Below, piece after piece: positions 25,103 through 33,410 of a stretch of 64,000 bases of DNA. The stretch is taken from contig NZ_VJYD01000003.1 of NCBI RefSeq assembly GCF_007341385.1, forward strand, positions 310,001 to 374,000, in the 5' to 3' direction. Source of the DNA: Flavobacterium daemonense (GTDB taxonomy: Bacteria; Bacteroidota; Bacteroidia; Flavobacteriales; Flavobacteriaceae). Every line of letters starts with the position of its first letter. The first letter of the stretch is position 1. Under the pieces are notes generated by a model. It made no database searches, was not told the DNA's origin, and saw only the letters and a program-made list of their open reading frames with translations. A program made the position numbers and the translations under genes.

Positions 25103-25789
25103 ATGGGAAGTGGATATTTAATTATCGCCGGAGCTATAATGTTGTTCAGCTGGCTGGTAAGTTCAAAACTAAAAAGTAAATTCGAATTATATTCTAAACT
25201 GCAACTCCAAAACGGAATGAGCGGTAAAGAAATCGCAGAAAAAATGCTTGCTGATAACGGAATTACAGACGTTCGCGTGATTTCAACTCCAGGTCAATTA
25301 ACAGATCATTATAATCCGTCAGATAAAACCGTGAATTTGAGCGAGGCGGTTTACAATCATCGAAATGCTGCTGCTGCTGCAGTTGCGGCACACGAATGCG
25401 GACATGCAGTACAGCATTCTATTGGTTATGAATGGTTGACAATGCGTTCTAAATTAGTGCCAATTGTAAGCGTTGCATCTAATTATGTGCAATGGATTTT
25501 GTTGGCCGGAATTTTAATGATCAGGACTTTTCCGCAATTACTATTAATCGGAATTGTGATTTTTGCGGCAACAACATTATTTACAATAATAACTTTGCCG
25601 GTTGAATATGATGCAAGTAATCGTGCCTTGGCTTGGTTGGAAAATAAACATATGTTGACACAGCAAGAACAAGCCGGAGCAAAAGATGCTTTAAAATGGG
25701 CTGCAAGAACATATGTTGTTGCTGCAATTGGATCGATTGCAACGCTTTTGTATTATATCTCAATTTATTCTGGAAGTAGAAGAAACTAA
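25103..25789 (+). CDS. YugP-type zinc metallopeptidase
   Basis: A 228-residue inner-membrane protein of the Zn_peptidase_2 family (Bacillus YugP-like). It has an N-terminal helix (about 5-20), the zinc site AAVAAHECGHAVQHSIGYEW (HExxH variant HECGH, near residue 96), and further helices (about 120-165 and 200-222). A conserved LPVEYDASNRALAWLE follows, probably providing the third ligand. Physiological substrates of this family are not known to me. Monocistronic. Confidence 0.88.
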   Translation: MGSGYLIIAGAIMLFSWLVSSKLKSKFELYSKLQLQNGMSGKEIAEKMLADNGITDVRVISTPGQLTDHYNPSDKTVNLSEAVYNHRNAAAAAVAAHECGHAVQHSIGYEWLTMRSKLVPIVSVASNYVQWILLAGILMIRTFPQLLLIGIVIFAATTLFTIITLPVEYDASNRALAWLENKHMLTQQEQAGAKDALKWAARTYVVAAIGSIATLLYYISIYSGSRRN

Positions 25790-25834
25790 CTAATTTGATA
25801 ATTGAGATAATTAGTCAATTAGATAATTTATAGC

Positions 25835-25990
25835 AAACCCGATAGATTTTTAAAATCTGTTGGGTTTTGTTTTTGCATATCAATATAAATTAAACTGGAC
25901 TTCAGTCCAGTTTAGTATAATAAAATAGAAAAATTAGTCGATTAGATAATTCATATCAAACCCGACAGGTTTTTAAAACCTGTCGGGTTT
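25835..25990. repeat. Cluster of three palindromes, two from a duplicated unit
   Basis: Palindromes at 25835-25867 (AAACCCGATAGATTTT arm, imperfect), 25892-25913 (AAACTGGACT, 2-bp loop) and 25958-25990 (AAACCCGACAGGTTTT, perfect 16-bp arms with 1-bp loop). The first and third are preceded by similar AT-rich text (ATTAGTC, ATTAGATAATT), so they look like a tandem duplication that diverged. Same motifs recur at 56320-56549. Confidence 0.8.
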
Positions 25991-26046
25991 TTTGTTGGAA
26001 GTATTTTTAAAATTATCTAATTATCAAATTGACACATTTTCTAATT

Positions 26047-26517
26047 CTAAAGTTGAATTTGCCTATCAATCTGTTGATCCAGTGATATAAAAGTCTCTGT
26101 TCTTGAAACACCTTCAATAGCTTGAATTTTATTGTTTAAAAGCGTCATTAAATGCTCATTGTCGCGACAAATGATTTTAATCAAAACCGACCAGTTGCCG
26201 GTTGTATAGTGGCATTCTAAAACTTCAGGGATTTTTCTTAATTCTTTTACGGCTTCAGAGTTTCGTGAAGCTTTGTCTAGATAAACACCAATAAAAGCCA
26301 TTGTGTTGTAGCCTAGAACTTTTGGATTTACAGTAAATTTTGATCCTGAGATAACGCCAGATTGTTCGAGTTTTTTTAATCGTTGATGAATTGCGGCGCC
26401 AGAAATACCAATTTTATTGGCAATTTGTAATATGGGTTTCCGGGCATCGTCCATTAAATAACGAAGAATCTCTTTGTCGATACCATCGATTTCAATTAAT
26501 AGGGAATTAATTTTCAT
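26047..26517 (-). CDS. Lrp/AsnC family transcriptional regulator
   Basis: A 156-residue DNA-binding protein. The N-terminal helix-turn-helix is at about residues 10-60 (IDKEILRYLMDDARKPILQI, then ISGAAIHQRLKKLEQSGVI). The C-terminal RAM ligand-binding domain follows (VKELRKIPEVLECHYTTGNW, SVLIKIICRDNEHLMTLLNN). Such proteins are octameric and sense amino acids or related metabolites. Monocistronic, so the regulated genes cannot be told from context. Confidence 0.94.
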   Translation of the reverse strand: MKINSLLIEIDGIDKEILRYLMDDARKPILQIANKIGISGAAIHQRLKKLEQSGVISGSKFTVNPKVLGYNTMAFIGVYLDKASRNSEAVKELRKIPEVLECHYTTGNWSVLIKIICRDNEHLMTLLNNKIQAIEGVSRTETFISLDQQIDRQIQL

Positions 26518-26655
26518 AACTTAAAATTTGAAACTATTTTTAGTGGTTTGGGTTTTGAATAGAAATCAAATGTAGTTAAAAGGAAATGAAAATAAAATTC
26601 CAATTTTTAAATTGCTTCGTTTGAAGTCACAAGCAAGTGATTTTCGTAAAAACAA

Positions 26656-26694
26656 AAAATCCAAATCCCAGTGATTAGTTGGAATTTGGATTTT
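26656..26694. terminator. Terminator after hemD
   Basis: AAAATCCAAATCC and its near-complement at 26681-26694 with one mismatch, flanked by an A run on the left that becomes the T run for minus-strand transcription. Confidence 0.65.
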
Positions 26695-26714
26695 AAATAT
26701 TTTATTTCTTAGGT

Positions 26715-27464
26715 TTATTTTCCTTTGTTTGCTTCGGCGATGTATTTTTCTAAAGCCATTGTCATAGAAGGAGTTTCAGGAGTTGGAGCAAGAATATCAA
26801 TTCTTAAACCGTGGTCTAAAGCTTCTTTTTGAGTCGTGCTTCCAAATACTGCAATTCGCGTATTGTTTTGTTTAAAATCTGGGAAGTTTTTAAACAATGA
26901 TTTAATTCCCGTTGGGCTAAAAAATGCCAAAACATCGTAATAAACATCTGCAAGATCAGAAAGGTCGCTCATTACAGTTCTGTAAAAAATAGCCTGTGCC
27001 CAATCCACTTTTAAGTTGTTTAGCGTTACAGGAGCATCTGCATTTAATTGATCAGATGCAGGAAGTAAAAACTTCTCGTCTTTGTACTTTTTGATAAGAG
27101 GAGATAAGTCTGCAAAATCTTTTGCTCCAACGTAAATTTTACGTTTTCTGTACACAACATACTTCTGCAGGTAAAATGCTACGGCTTCAGATTGACAAAA
27201 ATACTTCAATCCTTCTGGAACTTTGTAACGCATTTCATCAGCCACTCTAAAAAAATGATCTACAGCATTTCGACTTGTTAAAATGATCGCAGTGTAATGA
27301 TTAAGATCGATTTTTTGTAATCGAATCTCTTTTGCGCTAACCCCTTCCACATGAATAAATGGTCTGAAATCAATTTTTATTTTGTGTTTTTGTTGGAGCT
27401 CAAAGTAAGGAGAATTCTCCACTTTAGGTTCAGGCTGTGACACCAAAATTGTTTTCACTTTCAT
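26715..27464 (-). CDS. hemD: Uroporphyrinogen-III synthase
   Basis: A 249-residue cytosolic enzyme of the HemD fold, which closes and inverts ring D of hydroxymethylbilane in tetrapyrrole synthesis. HemD is poorly conserved; the visible signs are KVKTILVSQPEPKVENSPYF at the start, ILTSRNAVDHFFRVADEM, the C-terminal YDVLAFFSPTGIKSLFKNFP and FGSTTQKEALDHGLRIDILA PTPETPSM. ATG 27464 is preferred over an upstream frame that would run into the DUF4271 gene. The DUF4271 gene lies 14 bp upstream, a pairing usual in Flavobacteriia. Confidence 0.88.
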   Translation of the reverse strand: MKVKTILVSQPEPKVENSPYFELQQKHKIKIDFRPFIHVEGVSAKEIRLQKIDLNHYTAIILTSRNAVDHFFRVADEMRYKVPEGLKYFCQSEAVAFYLQKYVVYRKRKIYVGAKDFADLSPLIKKYKDEKFLLPASDQLNADAPVTLNNLKVDWAQAIFYRTVMSDLSDLADVYYDVLAFFSPTGIKSLFKNFPDFKQNNTRIAVFGSTTQKEALDHGLRIDILAPTPETPSMTMALEKYIAEANKGK

Positions 27465-27478
27465 ATTATAAACATTTT

Positions 27479-28171
27479 CTAAGCACTCCCTTTTGTTATC
27501 CAATAATAGAGAAAATAATAAGGGGCTATTTCAAGAGCGCAAAGATATAAAATAAAATAAAATAACTTGCTGATTATTGCATTTTGATACGTTTTAATTG
27601 AAATAAAATAGGCGTATAGGCTAATACACAGCGAAATGCCTATCAATGCTAATGGTACAATAGTTGGAATATTGTCGTAATAGAACAAAACAGCATTAAT
27701 TGGAAGCAGTAAAACCCCTATATACGTTCTGTAAGTAACTTTTTGCAAATTAAAAAGGTCAACAAACTCTTCAATATTGAATGAAGTTGCTACAATTTTC
27801 TCAACTAAATATTTTGCTAGAATAAAATACAATAGAAATGTTGCAATCTGAATAAATAAAAGCCAGTCTGTTTTTAATACAATATCTGCGGCGTTTTTTG
27901 AATTTTGCGAAAAAATATGCATCGTCAGCTGAATAAAAAACGCAAACGAAATAATCTGTACAAAAAACAATCCTACAGTAAAACTGCTTTTCATATGGTT
28001 GTTGTCACGATAGATTTTAGCATATTTATCTGAGAAAATCAGCTTGCTGAATTCTGAGAATCTATTTTCGTAAGCCGACTTTGTAATGGCAACAACAGCA
28101 AAGGTCACGACAAATAAAGCAGTTGCCCAATCTTTGTTTTCAATAATTCGTGGATGAAGGTGTTCAATCAT
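27479..28171 (-). CDS. DUF4271 family membrane protein
   Basis: A 230-residue polytopic membrane protein with about six to seven predicted helices (for example WATALFVVTFAVVAITKS and LLFIQIATFLLYFILAKYLV). The start is ATG 28171 (MIEHLHPRIIENKDWATALF). The DUF4271 family is confined to Bacteroidota and typically lies just before hemD, as here with a 14-bp gap. Its function is unknown; conserved linkage hints at a heme-related or envelope role but does not prove it. Confidence 0.82.
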   Translation of the reverse strand: MIEHLHPRIIENKDWATALFVVTFAVVAITKSAYENRFSEFSKLIFSDKYAKIYRDNNHMKSSFTVGLFFVQIISFAFFIQLTMHIFSQNSKNAADIVLKTDWLLFIQIATFLLYFILAKYLVEKIVATSFNIEEFVDLFNLQKVTYRTYIGVLLLPINAVLFYYDNIPTIVPLALIGISLCISLYAYFISIKTYQNAIISKLFYFILYLCALEIAPYYFLYYWITKGSA

Positions 28172-28249
28172 AGTGTCACAAAATTAGTAATTTTTATATT
28201 TCAACCGTTTTATTATGTATTTATTATGAAGCAAATGCTATAAAAAGTT

Positions 28250-28257
28250 TACTTTTG
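28250..28257 (+). promoter_or_regulatory. -7 promoter box of the glycosyltransferase-pyrC operon
   Basis: TACTTTTG, an exact TAnnTTTG match, 22 bp before the ATG at 28280. Confidence 0.6.
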
Positions 28258-28279
28258 CGGTGAAATTACCGAGAAAAAA

Positions 28280-29005
28280 ATGAGTGATAGTATTGTCATA
28301 ATTCCTACTTACAACGAAATTGAAAACATTGAAAGTATTGTAAGAGCTGTCCTTTCGCAGCACAAACCTTTTCATCTTTTAATTATTGATGATAATTCTC
28401 CAGATCATACCGCAAATAAAGTGATTGCCTTGCAGGAAGAATATCCTGGGAGATTGTTTTTGGAAAAAAGAGCAAAAAAATCAGGTTTAGGAACCGCTTA
28501 TGTTCATGGTTTTAAATGGGCTTTGGAGCGTCAGTATGATTTTATTTTTGAAATGGATGCTGATTTTTCTCATAATCCCAACGATCTTGAAAAGTTGTTT
28601 GACGCCTGTCATTTTGGAGGCGCTGATCTTGCTATCGGATCGCGTTATGTAAAAGGAGTAAATGTGGTAAACTGGCCTTTGAGCCGTGTATTGATGTCGT
28701 ATTTTGCATCGGTTTATGTTAAGTTTATTACCGGAATGAAAATTCATGATGCAACTGCCGGTTTTGTTTGCTATAAAAGAGAGGTTTTGGAAAAAATTAA
28801 TCTGAACAAAATCAAATTTGTTGGTTATGCTTTTCAAATTGAGATGAAATATCGAACTTATTGTGGTAAATTTGAGATAACAGAAGTGCCTATCATTTTT
28901 ACTGATAGGACTAAAGGAGTTTCGAAAATGAGCAATGCCATTATCAAAGAAGCTATTCTTGGTGTGATTTCTCTTCGATTAAAAAAATTATTCAATACAT
29001 TATAA
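28280..29005 (+). CDS. Family 2 glycosyltransferase, polyprenol-phosphate mannose synthase-like
   Basis: A 241-residue GT2 enzyme without membrane helices. Signatures: VIIPTYNEIENIESIV at the N-terminus, LLIIDDNSPDHTANKVIALQ, the metal-binding DxD in FIFEMDADFSHNPNDLEKL, GSRYVKGVNVVNWPLSR and FVGYAFQIEMKYR. The closest known type is DPM1, which transfers mannose (or glucose) from a nucleotide sugar to a polyprenyl phosphate at the inner membrane. The sugar is not certain. Ten bp upstream of pyrC and probably co-transcribed. Confidence 0.9.
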   Translation: MSDSIVIIPTYNEIENIESIVRAVLSQHKPFHLLIIDDNSPDHTANKVIALQEEYPGRLFLEKRAKKSGLGTAYVHGFKWALERQYDFIFEMDADFSHNPNDLEKLFDACHFGGADLAIGSRYVKGVNVVNWPLSRVLMSYFASVYVKFITGMKIHDATAGFVCYKREVLEKINLNKIKFVGYAFQIEMKYRTYCGKFEITEVPIIFTDRTKGVSKMSNAIIKEAILGVISLRLKKLFNTL

Positions 29006-29015
29006 AGAAAAGACA

Positions 29016-30356
29016 ATGAACAGGATTTTAATTAAAAATGCTAAAATTGTAAACGAAGGATCAATTTTTGAAGGTGATGTTTTAATTGAAAATGACTTAA
29101 TTGTTGAAGTTTCAGACAGCATCAGCCTTAAAACCTCTGACTGCAAAGTGATCGACGCCGAAGGTAATTATTTGATTCCGGGCGCTATTGATGATCAAGT
29201 TCACTTTAGAGAACCGGGTTTAACGCATAAAGGAGATATTGAATCGGAATCGAGAGCAGCTGTTGCGGGTGGAATTACCTCTTATATCGAACAGCCAAAT
29301 ACGGTTCCAAATGCCGTTACTCAAGAAATATTAGAAGAAAAATATCAGATTGCTTCTCAAAAATCATATGCGAATTATTCGTTTATGATGGGAGCAACAA
29401 ACGATAATTTAGAAGAAGTTCTAAAAACAAATCCAAAGAATGTTGCTGGAATTAAGATTTTCCTAGGTTCTTCAACAGGAAATATGTTGGTTGACAATGA
29501 AGCGACTTTGGAAAAAATATTCTCAAGCACACCAATGCTAATTGCAGTTCACTGCGAAGATGAAACGACAATCCAGAATAATTTGGCAAAATTTAAAGGG
29601 CAATATGGCGAAGATGTTCCAGTAACGGCGCACAACTTGATCAGAAGCGCTGAAGCTTGCTATATTTCTTCTTCAAAGGCTGTTGCGCTAGCGAAAAAAA
29701 CCGGAGCAAGACTTCATATTTTTCACCTTTCAACGGCAAAAGAAATGGAATTGTTTACCAATAAAATTCCATTAGAAGAGAAAAAAATTACAGCTGAGGT
29801 TTGTGTGCATCACCTTTGGTTTACTGATGAAGATTATAAAACAAAAGGGAATTTCATAAAATGGAATCCCGCTGTGAAAACGGCAGAAGATCGTGCTGAA
29901 CTTTGGAAAGCATTAAACGACGGCCGAATCGATGTTATCGCAACAGATCACGCGCCACATACTAAAGAAGAAAAACAACAATCATATTTGAAAGCGCCTT
30001 CTGGAGGTCCGCTTGTGCAACATGCAGTTGTAGCAATGTTTGAGGCGCATCATCAAGGGAAAATCAGCGTGGAGAAAATTGTGGAAAAAATGTGCCACAA
30101 TCCAGCTAAACTTTTCAAAATTGAAAAAAGAGGATTTATCAAAGAAGGTTATTATGCCGATTTGGTAATTATAAATCCAAGTTTGCCTTGGAGTGTAAAT
30201 TCGGATAATATTTTATACAAATGCGGTTGGTCGCCTTTTGAAAATATGGCTTTCAAATCTAGAATTACGCATACTTTTGTGAATGGAGAAATGGTTTACA
30301 ACAATTTCAAAGTAAAAGATGTTCGCGCCGGAAAAAGATTATTGTTTGACAGATAA
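29016..30356 (+). CDS. pyrC: Dihydroorotase
   Basis: A 446-residue cytosolic amidohydrolase that cyclises carbamoyl aspartate to dihydroorotate. Motifs: DDQVHFREPGLTHKGDIE at the metal site, GIKIFLGSSTGNML (the carboxylated Lys), LIAVHCED, RLHIFHLSTAKEME and DVIATDHAPHTKEEK (catalytic Asp). The first His of the usual HxH is Gln (QVH), a variant I recall from other Bacteroidota dihydroorotases. Its length and class I layout separate it from E. coli PyrC. Followed 9 bp later by the DUF4296 lipoprotein gene. Confidence 0.93.
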   Translation: MNRILIKNAKIVNEGSIFEGDVLIENDLIVEVSDSISLKTSDCKVIDAEGNYLIPGAIDDQVHFREPGLTHKGDIESESRAAVAGGITSYIEQPNTVPNAVTQEILEEKYQIASQKSYANYSFMMGATNDNLEEVLKTNPKNVAGIKIFLGSSTGNMLVDNEATLEKIFSSTPMLIAVHCEDETTIQNNLAKFKGQYGEDVPVTAHNLIRSAEACYISSSKAVALAKKTGARLHIFHLSTAKEMELFTNKIPLEEKKITAEVCVHHLWFTDEDYKTKGNFIKWNPAVKTAEDRAELWKALNDGRIDVIATDHAPHTKEEKQQSYLKAPSGGPLVQHAVVAMFEAHHQGKISVEKIVEKMCHNPAKLFKIEKRGFIKEGYYADLVIINPSLPWSVNSDNILYKCGWSPFENMAFKSRITHTFVNGEMVYNNFKVKDVRAGKRLLFDR

Positions 30357-30365
30357 AAAGCTGAA

Positions 30366-30833
30366 ATGAAGAATTTTGTATTTATAATATTGGTTTTGTT
30401 TCTTTCTGTAAGCTGTAAAAAAGAGCTTGTAAAAGAGCCAAAAGGACTTATTGACAGAGGAAAAATGGTTGATATTATGTATGATTTGTCTCTTTTGGAG
30501 GCAATAAAATACCAAAACCCGCTTTCTTTGGATTCTGTTGAGTCAGATCCGAAGAAATTTATCTTTAAGAAATACAAAGTGGACAGTCTGCAATTTGCGC
30601 AAAGCAATATTTATTACGCTGCTGATTATGAAACGTACAAAGATATGTTTGATGAATTAGGAAAACGATTGGCAGTCCAGCAAAGAGCAGCAGATTCACT
30701 GGTTAAAATAGATGAAAAAAAGGCTGCAAAAAAAGCTAAGAAGGAAGCGGCGCAAAAACCAAAAGATTCGATAAAAAGTGCACCAGCGTCAACTCCAAAT
30801 CCACGAAGCAGAGAAAAACTTTTAGATCAATAA
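30366..30833 (+). CDS. DUF4296 family lipoprotein
   Basis: A 155-residue exported protein with a lipoprotein signal peptide (MKNFVFIILVLFLSVSC, lipobox Cys17). Residues about 20-105 are the DUF4296 helical domain (LIDRGKMVDIMYDLSLLEAI, QFAQSNIYYAADYETYKDMF). The C-terminus is a low-complexity Lys/Ala/Pro tail. Family found in Bacteroidota, often after pyrC; function unknown. The end overlaps the convergent epimerase gene by 7 bp. Confidence 0.85.
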   Translation: MKNFVFIILVLFLSVSCKKELVKEPKGLIDRGKMVDIMYDLSLLEAIKYQNPLSLDSVESDPKKFIFKKYKVDSLQFAQSNIYYAADYETYKDMFDELGKRLAVQQRAADSLVKIDEKKAAKKAKKEAAQKPKDSIKSAPASTPNPRSREKLLDQ

Positions 30834-31834
30834 TTAAGTTTTGAAATATTTACAATGTACTCATGTACATCTTGAAAAACCGTTCCTAGAGCGGTTTTTA
30901 TTTTTTCATTAGAATAGAGATCTTTTGAATAAGAAGATTTTGCTGTTGCTTTTGTCAAGCGTCTTTTTTGAAAAAATAAAGTCGAGAAAACGGCATCAAT
31001 CATCCAAAGAGAATTCATTAAAAAAGGTTTTGCATGAATGCTCGGTTTTTTTACTTTTAAAACAGTTGCAATCGTGTCCAGAATGTCTTTAAAAACTACA
31101 TTTTCTGCAATCAAAGTAAAACGCTCATTTTTAATGTCGCTTTTCATTAATTGGAATGCTATTTTTACAACATCATCAACGGTAATAAAGCCAGTGCTTC
31201 CTAGAGTGTAGAATGGAAGTCCGTTTTTCACTTTTACATACAATTCGGCGCTGCCTTGTTGTACTTCTTTTGTTTTCGGAATTGGACCTAAAATCACACC
31301 CGGATTTACAATGATAATATCCAAACCTTCTTGAACGGCGCGCCAAACTTCCATTTCGGCACCATATTTAGAAATAGCATAATCGCTGTGTGGTTTTTCA
31401 GGATTCCAGTCGGTTTCTTCAGTAATATAAGTTTCGTGTGCAGCTAAATCGCCCAAAGCTGCAATCGAACTTACGTAGCAGAATTTTTTTATTCCGCGTG
31501 CAATTGAAAAATTAACCATATTGGCCGTTCCTTCAATATTTGTTTTTCGGAGTGCGTCTTCATCTTTTGGATCGAATGAAATTAATGCGGCGCAGTGATA
31601 AACGTAATCGACATCGGTAAAAGCAATTTCGAGCGAAGGAACGTCAAGAATATCGGCTTCAAGCCATTCTATTTTTGCAAACAAATCGCCTTTTTTATAA
31701 AGTTCAAAAACCGATTTTGTTTTCTGAATGTTGCTTTGATTTCGGTAAATAGCCCGAACATTTTCTCCATTTTCAACTAAATGAAGCAATAAATGCGAGC
31801 CTACTAAACCTGTTCCTCCAGTTACTAATACCAT
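30827..31834 (-). CDS. NAD-dependent epimerase/dehydratase (extended SDR)
   Basis: A 335-residue Rossmann-fold protein. ATG 31834 gives MVLVTGGTGLVGSHLLLHLV with the nucleotide-binding GGTGLVG. The SDR catalytic Tyr and Lys are in DYAISKYGAEMEV near residue 155, after a conserved CYVSSIAALGD. It resembles dihydroflavonol reductase-like and hydroxysteroid-dehydrogenase-like members; the substrate is unknown. The 3' end overlaps the DUF4296 gene tail to tail by 7 bp. Confidence 0.88.
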   Translation of the reverse strand: MVLVTGGTGLVGSHLLLHLVENGENVRAIYRNQSNIQKTKSVFELYKKGDLFAKIEWLEADILDVPSLEIAFTDVDYVYHCAALISFDPKDEDALRKTNIEGTANMVNFSIARGIKKFCYVSSIAALGDLAAHETYITEETDWNPEKPHSDYAISKYGAEMEVWRAVQEGLDIIIVNPGVILGPIPKTKEVQQGSAELYVKVKNGLPFYTLGSTGFITVDDVVKIAFQLMKSDIKNERFTLIAENVVFKDILDTIATVLKVKKPSIHAKPFLMNSLWMIDAVFSTLFFQKRRLTKATAKSSYSKDLYSNEKIKTALGTVFQDVHEYIVNISKLNY

Positions 31835-31913
31835 TTTGTAAATATAAGTTTTTTGGTTAAAGGAGCAAAGAGGCAAAGGCTCAAAGTTGCAAAGCTTTTG
31901 TAGAATTTGAACG

Positions 31914-31959
31914 AAAAAAAGCCGTCAAAATATCGTTTAAATATTCTGACGGCTTTTTT
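31914..31959. terminator. Bidirectional hairpin after the first outer-membrane paralogue
   Basis: GCCGTCA and TGACGGC arms extended by AATAT/ATATT pairs around GTTTAA, with an A run left and T run right. A close relative lies at 33353-33395 after the second paralogue, so the hairpin was duplicated along with the gene. Confidence 0.8.
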
Positions 31960-31973
31960 AATAGGATAAAAAT

Positions 31974-33227
31974 CTAGAAAATAGTGTAGGCTAAAACAAA
32001 ATCTATTGAACTGTAATTTGTTGTGTAATTCAGATAATCACGCATTAGCTGTTTCTTTGTGTTTAATCGAAGTTCACCACTAAATTTGTCTTTAAAATTG
32101 TAACCTAAACCAAAGGCAAAATTAGCTCCTGTATTACTTTTGAATTCGTTTACCGTATTTGTAGCAACTTCAGTATAAGTTATAGTTGCCTTAGCGCCCA
32201 AGTCAATCACATATGCGGCATTGATGAAAAGTTTCGATTTTTCATTTAAAAACATATAATGTCTAATTCCTAATGGAATTTGAATTGTATTATAGTTTGC
32301 TTTTGCTTTGTACTCTTTATCGGGAATTGATATAAATCCTGTTGGTACTAAATATGTTTTTTCATTTTCATATTTTTGATAAGAAGGATTAGCAAAAATG
32401 CTCCATTTGTTTTTATTATAAGGAAGTACATATTCTGCTTCAAAACCAATTTTAAAAATAGTTTTACTATCAAAATCGACATTGTAATTTGGATTACCAC
32501 CATTATCAGCAGATAAAGAAACAAAACTAGCAGCTGGAACTATTTTTAGATGAAAAGCGCCTTTAGTTGTACTTTCTTCGGTTTTTTGTACCGCATTTGG
32601 GTTTACTGCATTGTTGTATTTGTTGAAATACTTAACAAGATCTGCTTTTTTGTATGTTAGCTTTTGAATGTCATTTTCAGTGATATTGTCCGATTTTACA
32701 TTTCTAAAAAGCTGATTTTTATACTCATTGCTTTCAATAACTTTTTCGGCTCCTTCGTTATTATCAGATTCAATATATTTTACATTAATAAACTGTTCCG
32801 TCGGAATCGTTTTTGTTTCATAGAAATAACGAGTAATACTTTCATCGCTGTAACTGTACAAAGTCGCGTCGCCTTTTGCTAGAACTCTTAAAAAGATAAC
32901 TTCTTCACTCCAAATCGGGTCTTTTTGCGTGCGCATTTGTTTTAACTCATTGCTTGAGCGATCTATTTTTATTTTAAATCGTTTAAACGTTGTTTCGTTT
33001 GTGATTCCAAATTCTTGAATATTTGAAATATTTTCAGTTTTAAATTCTTTTTCGTTCGGATCGGTTTTGTACTTAAAGTCTTTGGGAGTATTTTTCCAGT
33101 CAAGATTTTTTATAAAACATTCTGTTTTTGTTCCGTCATTAGAAATAAAGTAACCTTTTTCAAAAGAAATTTGAGCATTAATAAAAGTGCAGCAAAGCAA
33201 TAAAGTAGATAGTAATAATTTTTTCAT
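31974..33227 (-). CDS. Outer-membrane beta-barrel protein, tandem paralogue 1
   Basis: A 417-residue exported protein with signal peptide (MKKLLLSTLLLCCTFINAQI). The N-terminal part has ISFEKGYFISNDGTKTECFI, a mixed region of about 200 residues follows, and the last 180 residues show alternating aromatic strands like a PorT-type barrel (FHLKIVPAASFVSLSADNGG, ending SSIDFVLAYTIF with terminal Phe). It is about half identical to the next gene upstream. No function is recognised. Confidence 0.75.
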   Translation of the reverse strand: MKKLLLSTLLLCCTFINAQISFEKGYFISNDGTKTECFIKNLDWKNTPKDFKYKTDPNEKEFKTENISNIQEFGITNETTFKRFKIKIDRSSNELKQMRTQKDPIWSEEVIFLRVLAKGDATLYSYSDESITRYFYETKTIPTEQFINVKYIESDNNEGAEKVIESNEYKNQLFRNVKSDNITENDIQKLTYKKADLVKYFNKYNNAVNPNAVQKTEESTTKGAFHLKIVPAASFVSLSADNGGNPNYNVDFDSKTIFKIGFEAEYVLPYNKNKWSIFANPSYQKYENEKTYLVPTGFISIPDKEYKAKANYNTIQIPLGIRHYMFLNEKSKLFINAAYVIDLGAKATITYTEVATNTVNEFKSNTGANFAFGLGYNFKDKFSGELRLNTKKQLMRDYLNYTTNYSSIDFVLAYTIF

Positions 33228-33352
33228 TTTTGTTTTTTTGATGCCGGCGAAGCTAGATAAAAAGTAATATTTTTTTTACGGGTTTCCTCATTTTTGGTTT
33301 TTTTAGGAAAAAATAAAAGTTTTTAATTCTCTTCGGAATTCAAATGCGAATA

Positions 33353-33395
33353 AAAAAGCTGTCAGAATATTGTTTAAATATTTTGACAGCTTTTT
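33353..33395. terminator. Bidirectional hairpin after the second paralogue
   Basis: AAAAGCTGTCA and TGACAGCTTTT arms with a TATTGTTTAAATA centre, A and T runs on both sides. Confidence 0.8.
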
Positions 33396-33410
33396 CAATA
33401 GAATAAAAAA

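Noticed and set aside
25835..25990. Treating the CCCGACAGG palindromes as ordinary terminators
   Set aside because: They have T-rich flanks but occur in groups, including positions not directly after genes, so I listed them as repeats.
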